In this document: piece by piece, positions 45,919-54,560 of the stretch
Layout: the number at the start of each line of letters is the position of its first letter
Numbering within the stretch: position 1 is the first letter of the stretch
Assembly: GCF_004785955.1 (NCBI RefSeq)
Contig: NZ_SJER01000004.1
Span: 124,001-188,000 of the forward strand
Source of the DNA: Halostella litorea
Lineage (GTDB): Archaea; Halobacteriota; Halobacteria; Halobacteriales; Natronoarchaeaceae
Length of the DNA stretch: 64,000 nucleotides
Reading direction: 5' to 3'
The notes under the pieces: model-generated
Told to the model about the DNA's origin: nothing
The model's database searches: none
The model's input: only the letters and a program-made list of their open reading frames with translations
Program-made: the position numbers and the translations under genes

Positions 45919-46689
45919 TCAGTCGTCGACCGCGACGTCGTCGTCGACGCGCAGGGTTCGCCCGCGGTCGGACTCGGGCACGCGGGCGATTATCATCAGC
46001 GAGTAGTGGTGGTCGAACGCGTCGTCGTCGGCCCACTCGGGGAACGTCTCGCGGCGCTTCGCCACGAACCGCTCGCGGAACTCGGGGGTCGGGTCGCCGG
46101 TGTCCGGGTCCCGCTGGGGAACGACACAGCGCCCGCACGGCGTGACGCCCTCGAAGCGGACGTCGCCGACCGCGAACCCGGGTGCCGCTTCGCCGACGAA
46201 CCGGTCCTCCCAGAACGCCGGGACGCCCGAAACCTCGACGTTCGCCCGGAGCCGTCGCCGAGCGCCGTCGACGGTCATGTCCTCGAACCACGACGCGACG
46301 GTTTCGAGCGTCGCCGTGCTGACGACCGAGGGTCCCATCCCCCGCCGGTCGACGTACCCGAGCGACGCGTCGCGCCGGAGCGTCAGGTCGGCATCGAAGA
46401 AGTCGCCGAACCACTCGGCGGCGCGCTCGCGCTCCGATTCGAGGTCGAACCGGCGGGTCTCGCCGGCCCCCGTTTCGACGCGCAGCGACGCGGACGCCGG
46501 GTCGAATTCGGTCGAGAGGTCGTGGACCCGGTCGGTCCGTTTGCCGTTGAGGACGTCCCCCTCGGCGTCGAACAGCGCGAACTCGCGGTCGTGTTCCAGC
46601 GTGCCGCCGTCGAGCACTTCGGCCGCGTCGAGGTCGATCCCGTCGAGTCCCTTCACCGGAAAGATCCTGAGTCGCTCCAGGCGGGCCAT
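45919..46689 (-). CDS. MOSC domain protein (molybdenum cofactor sulfurase-like)
   Basis: 256 residues. An N-terminal MOSC_N beta-barrel (RLRIFPVKGLDGIDLDAAEVL, GTLEHDREFALFDAEG) is followed by the MOSC domain with RRLRANVEVSGVPAFWEDRFVGE and FEGVTPCGRCVVPQRDPDTG, which holds the conserved Cys. Such proteins carry sulfur to or from the molybdenum cofactor, or act in detoxification as molybdoenzymes (mARC-like). It is convergent with the DUF2249 gene and divergent from the TRIC gene. Confidence 0.9.
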   Translation of the reverse strand: MARLERLRIFPVKGLDGIDLDAAEVLDGGTLEHDREFALFDAEGDVLNGKRTDRVHDLSTEFDPASASLRVETGAGETRRFDLESERERAAEWFGDFFDADLTLRRDASLGYVDRRGMGPSVVSTATLETVASWFEDMTVDGARRRLRANVEVSGVPAFWEDRFVGEAAPGFAVGDVRFEGVTPCGRCVVPQRDPDTGDPTPEFRERFVAKRRETFPEWADDDAFDHHYSLMIIARVPESDRGRTLRVDDDVAVDD

Positions 46690-46795
46690 CGGGTGTATCG
46701 ACAGGGCGCTCCCCTATAGAGGTTCGTTCGAACGTCGTTCCGGCTCCGGGCAAGCGTTTCCGGCGAACGCGTCCTCAAGACGCCCGCCCGCGTAG

Positions 46796-47458
46796 GTGGG
46801 GGCAGTGCTTCGAGACGTCGTCACGGTGCTTTTCGGCGACCCGTTCGCAGTGATGAACACGGTCGGGCTGGTCGCCTTCGCTCTCGTCGGGTCGGCGAAG
46901 GCGATCCGCGAGGAGTTCGACCTGTTCGGCATCGCGGTCGTCGGGCTGGCGATGGCGTTCGCCGGCGGGGCGACGCGGGACCTCCTGGTGAACCGGGTCC
47001 CGCTGGCGCTGGAGTCGCCGGTCGAGGTCGGCCTGGGGCTGGTCGGCGTCGGGCTGGCGGTCGCGCTGAGCGCGGCCCTCTCGTCGCCGGACAGCCATCC
47101 GATCACGCTCGTCTCGGACGCGGTCGGGCTCGGGGCGTTCGCGACGACCGGCGCTATCGTCGCAACGGGGGCGGGCGTGTCGGCGTTCGGCGTCGTCGCC
47201 ATCGCCACCATCAACGCGGTCGGCGGCGGTGCCGTCGCGGACATCCTCCTCGACCGCGCCCCGTTCATCCTCTTCGACGACTTCTACGCGAGCTGTGCGG
47301 TGTTGGGCGGGTGCGCGTACTGGGCGGCGTTGAGCGTCGGCGCGGCCGGACCGACCGCGGCCGCGGCCTGTGCGGTCGTGACCGTCGGAACGCGGCTGGC
47401 GGCGGTGACGTACGGCTGGGACCTCCCCTCGGTGCAGCGCCTCGGGATCGATACCTGA
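46796..47458 (+). CDS. TRIC/UPF0126 family cation channel or transporter
   Basis: 220 residues with about seven membrane segments in two repeats. Repeat 1 has NTVGLVAFALVGSAKAIREEFDLFGIAVVGLAMAFAGGATRDLL and repeat 2 SDAVGLGAFATTGAIVATGAG, then ATINAVGGGAVADILL. The GGxxRD and GGGxxxDxL sequences are the kinked-helix motifs of prokaryotic TRIC homologues. GTG start. It could conduct K+ or move a small amino acid; substrate unknown. Confidence 0.88.
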   Translation: MGAVLRDVVTVLFGDPFAVMNTVGLVAFALVGSAKAIREEFDLFGIAVVGLAMAFAGGATRDLLVNRVPLALESPVEVGLGLVGVGLAVALSAALSSPDSHPITLVSDAVGLGAFATTGAIVATGAGVSAFGVVAIATINAVGGGAVADILLDRAPFILFDDFYASCAVLGGCAYWAALSVGAAGPTAAAACAVVTVGTRLAAVTYGWDLPSVQRLGIDT

Positions 47459-47514
47459 GCGCCCGGAAGCGACCGGCCGAAAGCTTATCCCACCGTTCGA
47501 GAAAGGTAGCGACG

Positions 47515-47988
47515 ATGCCCTCCGGGACGGACGAAACCCTCGTCGCAGCCGCTCGGCTCCTCCTCGTCGGGGCCGGCGTCGCGGTCGCCGCCCTGACCGT
47601 CGAAGCCCTCGTCACGATGCCGCCGCCACCGCCCGACAGCGATGGGTTCGCGCACGGCATGGCGGCGATCTTCGGCAGCGTGGTCATCGTGCTGTCGCTC
47701 GGGGTCGCGGCGGTCGGCGTGGTCCTCCCGACGGTCCTCGGGCGGGACGACAGGCTCGGCTTCGGTCGCCGGCAACGCCTCGCGCTGAAAGGCGCTGCCG
47801 TCCTCATCGGCGGCGGCCTCGTCGCGGCGCTGGCCGTCGGTGCCGTCGGCGGGCTGCAGTACGGGATCCTCCTGTGGCTCGGGCTCGTCGTCCTGGCGGT
47901 GCTCGTCGTCGGGGCGACGCTGGTCTGGCGGGCGGTCGAGGCCGTGGTCCGGTTCGTCTCTCGCCGGGTCACAGCCGACGCGCCGTGA
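47515..47988 (+). CDS. small integral membrane protein of unknown function
   Basis: 157 residues with four predicted spans: roughly 8-28, 47-70, 90-110 and 115-140. Two charged loops separate them (GRDDRLGFGRRQR between spans 2 and 3). No known family was recognised. The ATG at 47515 was preferred over an upstream start inside the previous gene. It follows the TRIC gene by 56 bp on the same strand, so it may be co-transcribed. Confidence 0.65.
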   Translation: MPSGTDETLVAAARLLLVGAGVAVAALTVEALVTMPPPPPDSDGFAHGMAAIFGSVVIVLSLGVAAVGVVLPTVLGRDDRLGFGRRQRLALKGAAVLIGGGLVAALAVGAVGGLQYGILLWLGLVVLAVLVVGATLVWRAVEAVVRFVSRRVTADAP

Positions 47989-48076
47989 CGAGCGCCCCCA
48001 TCCCGCGACCGCCGGCGGGCCGGACGCCGGCACGCGAGATCGTTCCTTTATACGGTTCGAGTCGGTACGGCGTCAC

Positions 48077-48781
48077 ATGAGTCAGGCAGACGTAGAGACG
48101 TGCAACCGCGCGCTGTTACAGGTCTGGCACGGGGACTGCTGGGGGATAGACGCCGCGTCGGAGACGGGCGCGGAGATGCTCATGCACCGCGTCCACCGCG
48201 TTTCGGACGGGACCGCGAAGGGGCATTTCACGGTGTTCGACGGCGAGGGCGAGGATATCGAGTCGTTCATAGACGCCGTACGGGGGTCGGAGTACACGGA
48301 GTCGGTGAACGTCCTGCCGAGTCAACAGTTGGAGTACGAGTCGCTGTTCGGCGTCCCGTCGGCGGACCTCATCGTCGACTACGACGCCGGCCACAGCGTC
48401 GGGGACGCGCTGATCTCGGAGGGGTTCATCAACCACAGCCCGGTCCACGTCCGGGGGACCGGCGAGCGCTGGCCGGTGTTCATCCAGGAGTCCCGGGCGG
48501 AGATGGAGACCCGTCTCGACCGGATCCGGGAGCGGGTCGACGCCGAAATCGACGTCGAGCAGGTCATCTCCGGCGACCGACAGCTGAGTCACGGCCCCCT
48601 GCCGATCCAGTACAGCCTCTCGCCGAAGCAAAAGGAGGTCGTCGGCTTCGCACGGCAGGCCGGCTACTACGAGTGGCCCCGGGAGACCTCGGTCCGGGAG
48701 ATGAGTTCGGAGTTCTCCGTGTCGAAGACGACGTTTCTGGAGCACCTCCGCAAGGCCGAGGCCAAGATCATGGACCCGTGA
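48077..48781 (+). CDS. bacterio-opsin activator (HTH-10) type regulator
   Basis: 234 residues. The C-terminal HTH-10 domain (about 178-234) reads LSPKQKEVVGFARQAGYYEWPRE, then SVSKTTFLEHLRKAEAKIM. The N-terminal ~165 residues resemble the sensor portion of small Bat-like proteins, with CNRALLQVWHGDCWGI at the start and a VLPSQQLEYESLFGVP segment. Haloarchaea carry many such regulators, each tuned to different stress or electron acceptors. TATA-like TTTATACGG near 48046 suits a start at 48077. Confidence 0.88.
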   Translation: MSQADVETCNRALLQVWHGDCWGIDAASETGAEMLMHRVHRVSDGTAKGHFTVFDGEGEDIESFIDAVRGSEYTESVNVLPSQQLEYESLFGVPSADLIVDYDAGHSVGDALISEGFINHSPVHVRGTGERWPVFIQESRAEMETRLDRIRERVDAEIDVEQVISGDRQLSHGPLPIQYSLSPKQKEVVGFARQAGYYEWPRETSVREMSSEFSVSKTTFLEHLRKAEAKIMDP

Positions 48782-48820
48782 GGCCCGGCGGCTTCGCGGC
48801 CCGGCCCGGGGACCCCCGGA

Positions 48821-49207
48821 TCAGAGTTCGCGCGAGCCGTCTAGCGCGACGATGACGGCGCTTGCCCGCGGCGTCGCGCGATATTTGCGCCACTTCCCGT
48901 CCTTGCGGCGGGTGACGAGGCCCGCCTCGGTGAGCTTGGACAGCGCGTGGCTGATGGCGCTGTCGCTGACGTCGACGAGCGGGGCGAACTCGCAGACGCA
49001 CAGTTCCTCGTTGGCGACGTGCAGGAGCCGGAGGATCCTGTAGCGCGTCTCGTTCGCGAACGCGGAGAGGACGTCGACGTCGGATTCGATCGCGGATTCG
49101 CCCGCGTCGAGCGATTCGAGTTCCGCGAGCCGCTCCTCGACGTCGGCCTCGCAGCAACTCCCCTGCTCGTCGGTGAGGTAGCGTCGGAGCCGGTCGGTAG
49201 ATGACAT
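48821..49207 (-). CDS. arsR: ArsR family metal(loid)-responsive repressor
   Basis: 128 residues from ATG 49207 (an ATG at 49216 adds three). The ArsR winged helix has VLSAFANETRYRILRLLHVANEELCVCEFAPLVDVSDSAISHALSKL-like order; the ELCVCEF motif holds the Cys pair of the classical ArsR arsenite site. Extra Cys-Cys near the N-terminus (GSCCEADVEERL) may add ligands. It faces arsD/arsA across 416 bp and likely represses both directions. AACGTTTAATC (49231-49241, minus) lies about 27 bp before the start, identical to an element before arsD. Confidence 0.9.
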   Translation of the reverse strand: MSSTDRLRRYLTDEQGSCCEADVEERLAELESLDAGESAIESDVDVLSAFANETRYRILRLLHVANEELCVCEFAPLVDVSDSAISHALSKLTEAGLVTRRKDGKWRKYRATPRASAVIVALDGSREL

Positions 49208-49230
49208 GCGGAACATTTGAACACGTATCT

Positions 49231-49241
49231 GATTAAACGTT
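49231..49241 (-). promoter_or_regulatory. arsR promoter element AACGTTTAATC
   Basis: Read on the minus strand as AACGTTTAATC, TATA-like and correctly placed for arsR. It forms an 11-bp perfect inverted repeat with 49535-49545. Confidence 0.6.
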
Positions 49242-49283
49242 GTGGGACGGGAGCGATGCCGGGTTCAGGACCCGATAGTCGTT

Positions 49284-49568
49284 TCAACTAGCGCTGTACC
49301 ATTCATTCGAAGCGGACTTATAGATGAACGCAGCGTAAACTGAGGTTGGCGCTTCCGCCGGGGCGGCGTCCATCAAACAGTCCAGGTAGAACCGGAATAT
49401 AGCCCATTTTGGCCCGTAAGACGCACTCAGTACACTGCGTCGAATCCACCACGAGGTGTCGCGAAGCCATTCGAGTTGAAGACGTCCGAAATCGTCCTCG
49501 GCTGGATCGGTGGGTTTATGGACCTGATTGAAAGAACGTTTAATCGTAATCCGGTAGACGAGCTGCAT
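49284..49568 (-). CDS. 94-residue ORF of unknown origin in the ars control region
   Basis: A minus-strand ORF beginning MQLVYRITIKRSFNQVHK, with a Trp-rich middle (LEWLRDTSWWIRRSVLSASYG, then FRFYLDCLMDAA). Base composition is less GC-rich than the neighbours and codon choice is unusual. Nothing recognisable. It could be the remains of an inserted element or simply chance, lying between the divergent ars promoters. Confidence 0.25.
   Translation of the reverse strand: MQLVYRITIKRSFNQVHKPTDPAEDDFGRLQLEWLRDTSWWIRRSVLSASYGPKWAIFRFYLDCLMDAAPAEAPTSVYAAFIYKSASNEWYSAS
49535..49545 (+). promoter_or_regulatory. ars operon promoter element AACGTTTAATC
   Basis: Identical to the arsR element on the other strand. 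It is 79 bp before the arsD ATG, so the ars operon mRNA would carry a short leader (unlike arsR). Confidence 0.55.
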
Positions 49569-49623
49569 ACGTCGCTGCGGCGGCACCGAGCGATTGAACG
49601 ATCCGAAAACCAAACCGACCACC

Positions 49624-49953
49624 ATGACTGAACTCACGCTGTACGAGGAAGCGATGTGCTGTTCGACCGGCGTCTGCGGCCCGGACCCCGACGACGAACT
49701 CGTCCGGGTCAGCGCCGCGCTCGACCAACTGGAGGAGGAGTTGGACGACGTCGAGATCACCCGCGCGAACATGCAACACGACATCGAGCGGTTCCTGGAG
49801 ACGGAGCGGGTCTACGACCTCGTCGACGAGGAGGGCCCCTCCGTGCTCCCGATCACCGTCGTCGACGGCGAGATAGTCGCCACCGGGGCGTACCTCTCGT
49901 ACGACGAACTCGAAGCGACAGTCGCCGGCGACGCCCGGCCACAGGAGGCCTGA
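49624..49953 (+). CDS. arsD: ArsD arsenite metallochaperone
   Basis: 109 residues. The N-terminus LTLYEEAMCCSTGVCGPD carries Cys11, Cys12 and Cys17, the triad that binds As(III) and delivers it to ArsA. Then comes the thioredoxin-like core with LPITVVDGEIVATGAYLSYDEL. Its stop is immediately before the arsA ATG (49954). The upstream in-frame ATG at 49594 adds only Lys/Thr residues. Confidence 0.92.
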   Translation: MTELTLYEEAMCCSTGVCGPDPDDELVRVSAALDQLEEELDDVEITRANMQHDIERFLETERVYDLVDEEGPSVLPITVVDGEIVATGAYLSYDELEATVAGDARPQEA

Positions 49954-51882
49954 ATGGCGGGAGCAGCAACCCCCGCCCGCGAGGTCGTCGAACCGACCGG
50001 GGAGGAGACGGAGTTCGTCTTCTTCAGCGGCAAGGGCGGGGTCGGCAAGAGCACCGTCAGCTGTGCGACCGCCGCGTGGCTCGCCGACAACGGGTACGAG
50101 ACGCTGCTGGTGACGACCGACCCCGCGCCGAACCTCTCGGACATCTTCGAGCAGGAGATCGGCCACGAGGTGACCGGGATCCGGAACGTCGAGAACCTCT
50201 CGGCGATCGAGATCGACCCGGACGTGGCCGCCGAGGAGTACCGCCGGGAGACGCTCGAACCGATGCGGGAGCTGCTGGACGACGAGCAGCTCGAAACCGT
50301 CGAGGAGCAGCTCAACAGCCCCTGCGTCGAGGAGATCGCCGCCTTCGACAACTTCGTCGACTTCATGGACAGTCCGGAGTACGACGTGGTCGTCTTCGAC
50401 ACCGCGCCGACGGGGCACACGATCCGCCTGATGGAGCTGCCGAGCGACTGGAACGCCGAACTCGAGAAGGGCGGCTCGACCTGTATCGGGCCGGCGGCGT
50501 CGATGGGCGACAAGAAGGCGGCCTACGAGCGCGCTATCGACACGCTGCAGGACGGGGAGCGGACCGCGTTCGCCTTCGTGGGGAAGCCCGAGGACTCGTC
50601 GATAGACGAGATCGAGCGGAGCGCCGCCGACCTGCGCGAGCTCGGCATCGAGCCGCAGCTGCTGGTCGTCAACGGCTACCTGCCGGAGTCGGTGTGTGAC
50701 GACCCGTTCTTCGGCGGGAAACGCGAGGACGAACGGGCCGTCATCGACCGCGCGAGATCGGCGTTTTCCGACCGGGCGGTCGCGACGTACCCGTTACAGC
50801 CCGGCGAGATCGCCGGACTGGACCTCCTCTCGGACGTGAGCGGCGTCATCTACGACGGCGACGAGCCCGCGGTCGACGTCGACGACGGGGCGGCCGCACC
50901 GAGCGCGGACGCGACACCCGACGTCGACTCGCTCGCCGACGCCGACGCGGTCGCCGACCAGCTTCGCCCGGCGGACGGGACGCGCTACCTGTTTTTCACC
51001 GGGAAGGGCGGCGTCGGCAAGAGCACGGTCGCGTCGACGACGGCGACCGCGCTCGCCGAGCAGGGGTACGAGACGCTGGTCGTCACCACCGACCCGGCCG
51101 CCCACCTCGAGGACATCTTCGGCGAGCCGGTCGGACACGAGCCCACGTCCGTCGGGCAACCCGGCCTCGATGCGGCGCGGATCGACCAGGAGCGCGCGCT
51201 CGAGGAGTACCGCGAGCAGGTCCTCGACCACGTCACCGAGATGTACGAGGACGGCGACGGGGACGTCGACGTCGACGCCGCGGTCGCCAACGTCGAGGAG
51301 GAACTGGAGTCGCCCTGCGCCGAGGAGATGGCCGCGCTCGAGAAGTTCGTGAGCTACTTCGACGAGGACGGGTACGACGTGGTCGTCTTCGACACCGCCC
51401 CGACGGGCCACACGCTGCGACTGCTGGAGTTGCCGAGCGACTGGAAGGGCTTCATGGATCTGGGGTCGCTGACGAGGGGCGCGGCGCCAGAGAGCGCCGA
51501 CAGGTACGACGACGTGATCGAGACGATGCAGGACCCCGCCCGGAGCACGTTCGCCTTCGTGATGTCGCCCGAGTACACGCCGATGATGGAGGCGTATCGG
51601 GCCGCCGAGGACCTCCGCGACCAGGTCGGCATCGAGACCTCGCTCGTCGTGGCGAACTACCTCCTGCCGGAGGAGTACGGCGACAACGCCTTCTTCGAGA
51701 GCCGGCGCGCACAGCAGCGCCGCTACATAGACGAGATCGCCGACCGGTTCGACGCGCCGATGATGCTCGCGCCGCTCCGGGGCGACGAGCCGGTGGGCCT
51801 CGACGACCTCCGGTCGTTCGCCGAGGCGATCGCCGGGCTGGAGTCCCTAGACGAGGAGGCCCCGGAGGTGACCGCGTCGTGA
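49954..51882 (+). CDS. arsA: ArsA arsenite-stimulated ATPase, two-domain
   Basis: 642 residues, a tandem of two GET3/ArsA ATPase halves. P-loops are GKGGVGKST at 26-34 and about 350-358. Each half repeats FDTAPTGHTxRLxELPSDW, and a NSPCVEEIA or ESPCAEEMA motif with Cys sits in each half as candidate As(III) ligands. It normally powers an ArsB pump with ATP. No arsB or acr3 is in this window, so the pump must be encoded elsewhere or the system works differently, as in some haloarchaea. It overlaps the next gene's GTG (GTGA). Confidence 0.93.
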   Translation: MAGAATPAREVVEPTGEETEFVFFSGKGGVGKSTVSCATAAWLADNGYETLLVTTDPAPNLSDIFEQEIGHEVTGIRNVENLSAIEIDPDVAAEEYRRETLEPMRELLDDEQLETVEEQLNSPCVEEIAAFDNFVDFMDSPEYDVVVFDTAPTGHTIRLMELPSDWNAELEKGGSTCIGPAASMGDKKAAYERAIDTLQDGERTAFAFVGKPEDSSIDEIERSAADLRELGIEPQLLVVNGYLPESVCDDPFFGGKREDERAVIDRARSAFSDRAVATYPLQPGEIAGLDLLSDVSGVIYDGDEPAVDVDDGAAAPSADATPDVDSLADADAVADQLRPADGTRYLFFTGKGGVGKSTVASTTATALAEQGYETLVVTTDPAAHLEDIFGEPVGHEPTSVGQPGLDAARIDQERALEEYREQVLDHVTEMYEDGDGDVDVDAAVANVEEELESPCAEEMAALEKFVSYFDEDGYDVVVFDTAPTGHTLRLLELPSDWKGFMDLGSLTRGAAPESADRYDDVIETMQDPARSTFAFVMSPEYTPMMEAYRAAEDLRDQVGIETSLVVANYLLPEEYGDNAFFESRRAQQRRYIDEIADRFDAPMMLAPLRGDEPVGLDDLRSFAEAIAGLESLDEEAPEVTAS

Positions 51883-52247
51883 GCGACGCGCAGTCGGTCG
51901 ACCCGGCCGTCGAGGACGCGCTCGACGCGTTCACCGAGACCCTCAGGGAGTCCGAGACGTACCGGGAGTTCGTCGCCGCCGAGGAGGCCCTCGCGGACGA
52001 CGCGGAGGCGCTGGCGCTCCTCCGGGAGTACCGGGAGAAACAGCAGCGCGTCCGCCGGTCCGACTTCGACGGCGACCTGATGAGCGAACTCAAGGCCCTC
52101 AGGTCGGAGGTCGCGGACAACGAGACGATCCAGCGCCACCAAGCCGCACAGGAGGCGCTCGTCGACCTGCTCCGGCGGACGGACGACGCGGTCAGCGAGC
52201 GGATCGGCGAGGACTTCGCCCGGTCGCTCGGGGGTGGGTGCTGTTGA
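51879..52247 (+). CDS. YlbF/YmcA-like helical protein with Cys tail
   Basis: 122 residues, GTG start overlapping the arsA stop. Two long helices in the YlbF pattern (FTETLRESETYREFVAAEEAL, then LREYREKQQRVRR and RHQAAQEALVDLLRRTDDAV). It ends GGGCC, so two Cys sit at the extreme C-terminus. Bacterial YlbF relatives form complexes that influence RNA processing and hold Fe-S clusters through C-terminal Cys. Here the place in the ars operon suggests a metal- or arsenite-binding role. Confidence 0.78.
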   Translation: MSDAQSVDPAVEDALDAFTETLRESETYREFVAAEEALADDAEALALLREYREKQQRVRRSDFDGDLMSELKALRSEVADNETIQRHQAAQEALVDLLRRTDDAVSERIGEDFARSLGGGCC

Positions 52248-52429
52248 GCGCCGACGCCGACGACGTGCTGGCCGCCGCCGAGTCGCTCGGCGACGCGCTT
52301 CGGGCAGCCAAGGCGGAGGAGAGCGCGGAGGCGTTCGAATCGACGGTCCGCGAGTGTAACGAGGCGATCACCGAGGCGACGGGCGTCGAGTACGGCGAGG
52401 CCTGCGATGCGGGGAGCGACTGCTGTTAG
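52244..52429 (+). CDS. small Cys-tailed protein of the ars operon
   Basis: 61 residues from TTG 52244 (63 from GTG 52238); it overlaps the preceding stop. Helical and acidic (DDVLAAAESLGDALRAAKAEES, FESTVRECNEAITEATG), it ends CDAGSDCC with three Cys in the last eight residues. It looks like a shortened partner of the previous protein. Both tails (GGGCC and GSDCC) suggest shared metal binding, perhaps As(III). Confidence 0.65.
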   Translation: MSADADDVLAAAESLGDALRAAKAEESAEAFESTVRECNEAITEATGVEYGEACDAGSDCC

Positions 52430-52492
52430 GCGACGGAGAGACGGTCCGTCCGGGGGCCTCGCGTTTCGCGGCCGAGACGGACGCGTCCCGAC

Positions 52493-53572
52493 TCAGGGGG
52501 ACGCGCCCGACGGCGTCCCCAGTTCCACGTCGAGGGGGTCCTCGATCTCGCCCATCACGGCTTCGAGCGCGTCGGTCGCGGTGACCAGCCCCACGACCTC
52601 GTCGGCGTCGTCGACCACGAGCGCGAGTTCCTGGTGTTCCGCCTGGAAGCGGTCGACGGCGTCGCTGATGGGCGTGTCCTGCCGGACCGTCATCGGCGGG
52701 GCCGCCACGTCCTCGAAGGTGGCGTCGCCGCGGCGGAGGTCGTCGATCCGGTTGACGACCGCCGGGACGTAGACGATGCCGCGGAAGTCTTTGAGGCCGT
52801 CGCCGACGAGCGGGAACCGCGTATGGGGGCTTTTGCCGATCCGGTCGACGTTCTCCCGGACGGACGCCGTCGTCGAGAGGGAGAGGACGTCCCCGCGGGC
52901 GGTCATCACCTCCCGGACGGGCGTGTCGCCGACGGTGAAGGCGTTGAGTATCTCCTCCTTGCGTTCCTCGGTGATGTCCCCGCGGTCGAGCAGGGTGCCG
53001 AGCCGGTGGCGGAGGTCGGCGCGCGATTCGACCCGGTCGGTCTCGGTCTCCAGCCACGCGCCGGTCATCTCGATGCCGAAGAGGCGGAGCGTCCACTTCG
53101 CGACGCCGTCGCCGAGTACGATCACCGGGTACAGCAGCTTCGCGAACCAGTACAGCGGCGTCGCGCCGTACCGGGCGACGAGCTTCGTCCGTTCGACGCC
53201 GAGGTACGTCGGCGTCTGCTCGCCGTGTGTCAGGTGGAGCAGGTTGATGATGACGAACCCGAGGACGCCGCCCGCCCCGACCGACGCGAGGAACGTGTTC
53301 CCGAAGAACGGCTCGATCAGCGACGCCACCGCCGGCTCCGCGACGATGCCGACGGCGATGCTCGTCGCGGAGATGCCCACCTGACAGCTCGTGAGGTAGA
53401 TCTCGAGGTCCTGGGTCATCCCCCAGGCGCGTCGCAGGCCGGGCACGTCGAACTCGGACTCCGGGAACTGACGCACGCGGGTGAGCGCGAACTCGATCGC
53501 GACGAAGAAGCCGTTCGCCAGGATGAGCGCCGCCCCGGCGAGCAGCCGAACCGTCAGTTCGATCGTGTCCAT
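52493..53572 (-). CDS. DUF21/CBS membrane protein (HlyC/CorC-like)
   Basis: 359 residues. Four spans of the DUF21 domain occupy about 1-160 (ILANGFFVAIEFALTRVRQFP, SCQVGISATSIAVGIVAEP, VGAGGVLGFVIINLLHLTHGEQTP). Then a CBS pair comes at about 220-340, with VREVMTARGDVLSLS and LALVVDDADEVVGLVTATDALEAVMG. CorC-like proteins act as Mg2+/Co2+ efflux or Na+/Mg2+ exchangers. The start at 53572 removes an Arg/Pro-rich upstream extension. Confidence 0.88.
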   Translation of the reverse strand: MDTIELTVRLLAGAALILANGFFVAIEFALTRVRQFPESEFDVPGLRRAWGMTQDLEIYLTSCQVGISATSIAVGIVAEPAVASLIEPFFGNTFLASVGAGGVLGFVIINLLHLTHGEQTPTYLGVERTKLVARYGATPLYWFAKLLYPVIVLGDGVAKWTLRLFGIEMTGAWLETETDRVESRADLRHRLGTLLDRGDITEERKEEILNAFTVGDTPVREVMTARGDVLSLSTTASVRENVDRIGKSPHTRFPLVGDGLKDFRGIVYVPAVVNRIDDLRRGDATFEDVAAPPMTVRQDTPISDAVDRFQAEHQELALVVDDADEVVGLVTATDALEAVMGEIEDPLDVELGTPSGASP

Positions 53573-53683
53573 ATCGGGGGTTCGATCGGGAGCGGTAAAG
53601 ATGTTGTAAACGAGCCGGTAGGACCGGCCCGGCGGCAGCGGTCCCCGTCGGCGGCCGGCCACGCGTGTCGCGCCGCCCGCCGG

Positions 53684-54559
53684 TCACTGACGGCCGGCGA
53701 CGGGGGCGGTCGACAGCCCGACCGGCGTCTCGGGGGCGGTCGCAAGCGTCAGTTCCCAGGTCTCGTCGTCGACCCGAACGGCGTCGGGGACGGCCGGGAT
53801 CGCCTCCGGCCGCCGCCGCAACAGGTCCACGGTGATCGGCAGCGTCGGGAGGGCGGCGTCGGTCGACGACAGCGCGTAGTCGGTCAGCGACACACACACC
53901 GCGTCCCCGTCGGCGTCCGACAGCGAGTAGCTCTCGAAGAACTCGAGGGCCCCGAGCCGGTCGAACGCGGCCGCGACCGGAGTGGCGTCGGCCGGGGACC
54001 CCGGGAGCTGTGTCGCCGCCTCGCGGAGGATCTCCGCCTGCGTCGCCGGGGGGAACCGGCCGGCCAGCGTCGCCGCCATCCCCTCGAGGAGGTGGAGACA
54101 GAGCCGGTCCCGGCTCGTGACCGCTTCGGCGGCCTCGAAGTACGCGTCCATGACGGCGCGCTCGGCCGCGTCGTGGCCGCCCGCCGACAGCGTCTCGAAC
54201 ACCGCGCCCGCGACGCGGTGGCAGAACTCGATGCGCCCAGAACCGGGCGTGGAGGCCGGCGGGGTCGGCGGAAACGCCCAGTCGCGGCCCGGGTCGGCGG
54301 TCGGCGTCCGGGTCACCGCCGGCAGTTCGCAGACGACCGGGTCGTGACACGGGAGTTCGGGGTCGTACCGCCGGAGCGCGGCGCGGTACTGCTCTGCCAG
54401 CTGGGCGGCCTCGGCCGCCGTCTCCCGGTCCGGGAACCGCAGGTCGCCGAGGGGGACGATCCGCTCGTTCGTGCGGCCACAGACCACGCCGAAGGGGCCG
54501 TCCGCGACGGCCCGGGTTTCGATCCGCGACCGGAGCGCGGTCAGCGTCTGGCCCACCAT
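53684..54559 (-). CDS. uncharacterised haloarchaeal protein, iron-regulated operon
   Basis: 291 residues starting MVGQTLTALRSRIETRAV. It has VVCGRTNERIVPLGDLRFPDRETAAEAA, AEQYRAALRRYDPELPCHDPVVCEL, and a helical middle (HRVAGAVFETLSAGGHDAAERAVMDAYFEAAE). I believe it is one of the haloarchaeal DUF families with this opening but cannot assign a role. It is the last of three genes in a leftward unit: its ATG follows the stop of the 61-residue gene by one base, and a DtxR-like palindrome controls the unit. Confidence 0.7.
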   Translation of the reverse strand: MVGQTLTALRSRIETRAVADGPFGVVCGRTNERIVPLGDLRFPDRETAAEAAQLAEQYRAALRRYDPELPCHDPVVCELPAVTRTPTADPGRDWAFPPTPPASTPGSGRIEFCHRVAGAVFETLSAGGHDAAERAVMDAYFEAAEAVTSRDRLCLHLLEGMAATLAGRFPPATQAEILREAATQLPGSPADATPVAAAFDRLGALEFFESYSLSDADGDAVCVSLTDYALSSTDAALPTLPITVDLLRRRPEAIPAVPDAVRVDDETWELTLATAPETPVGLSTAPVAGRQ

Positions 54560-54560
54560 G

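Noticed and set aside
49284-49568. A transposase remnant
   Set aside because: No DDE or HTH motif or terminal repeats were found; kept only as a low-confidence ORF of unknown origin.
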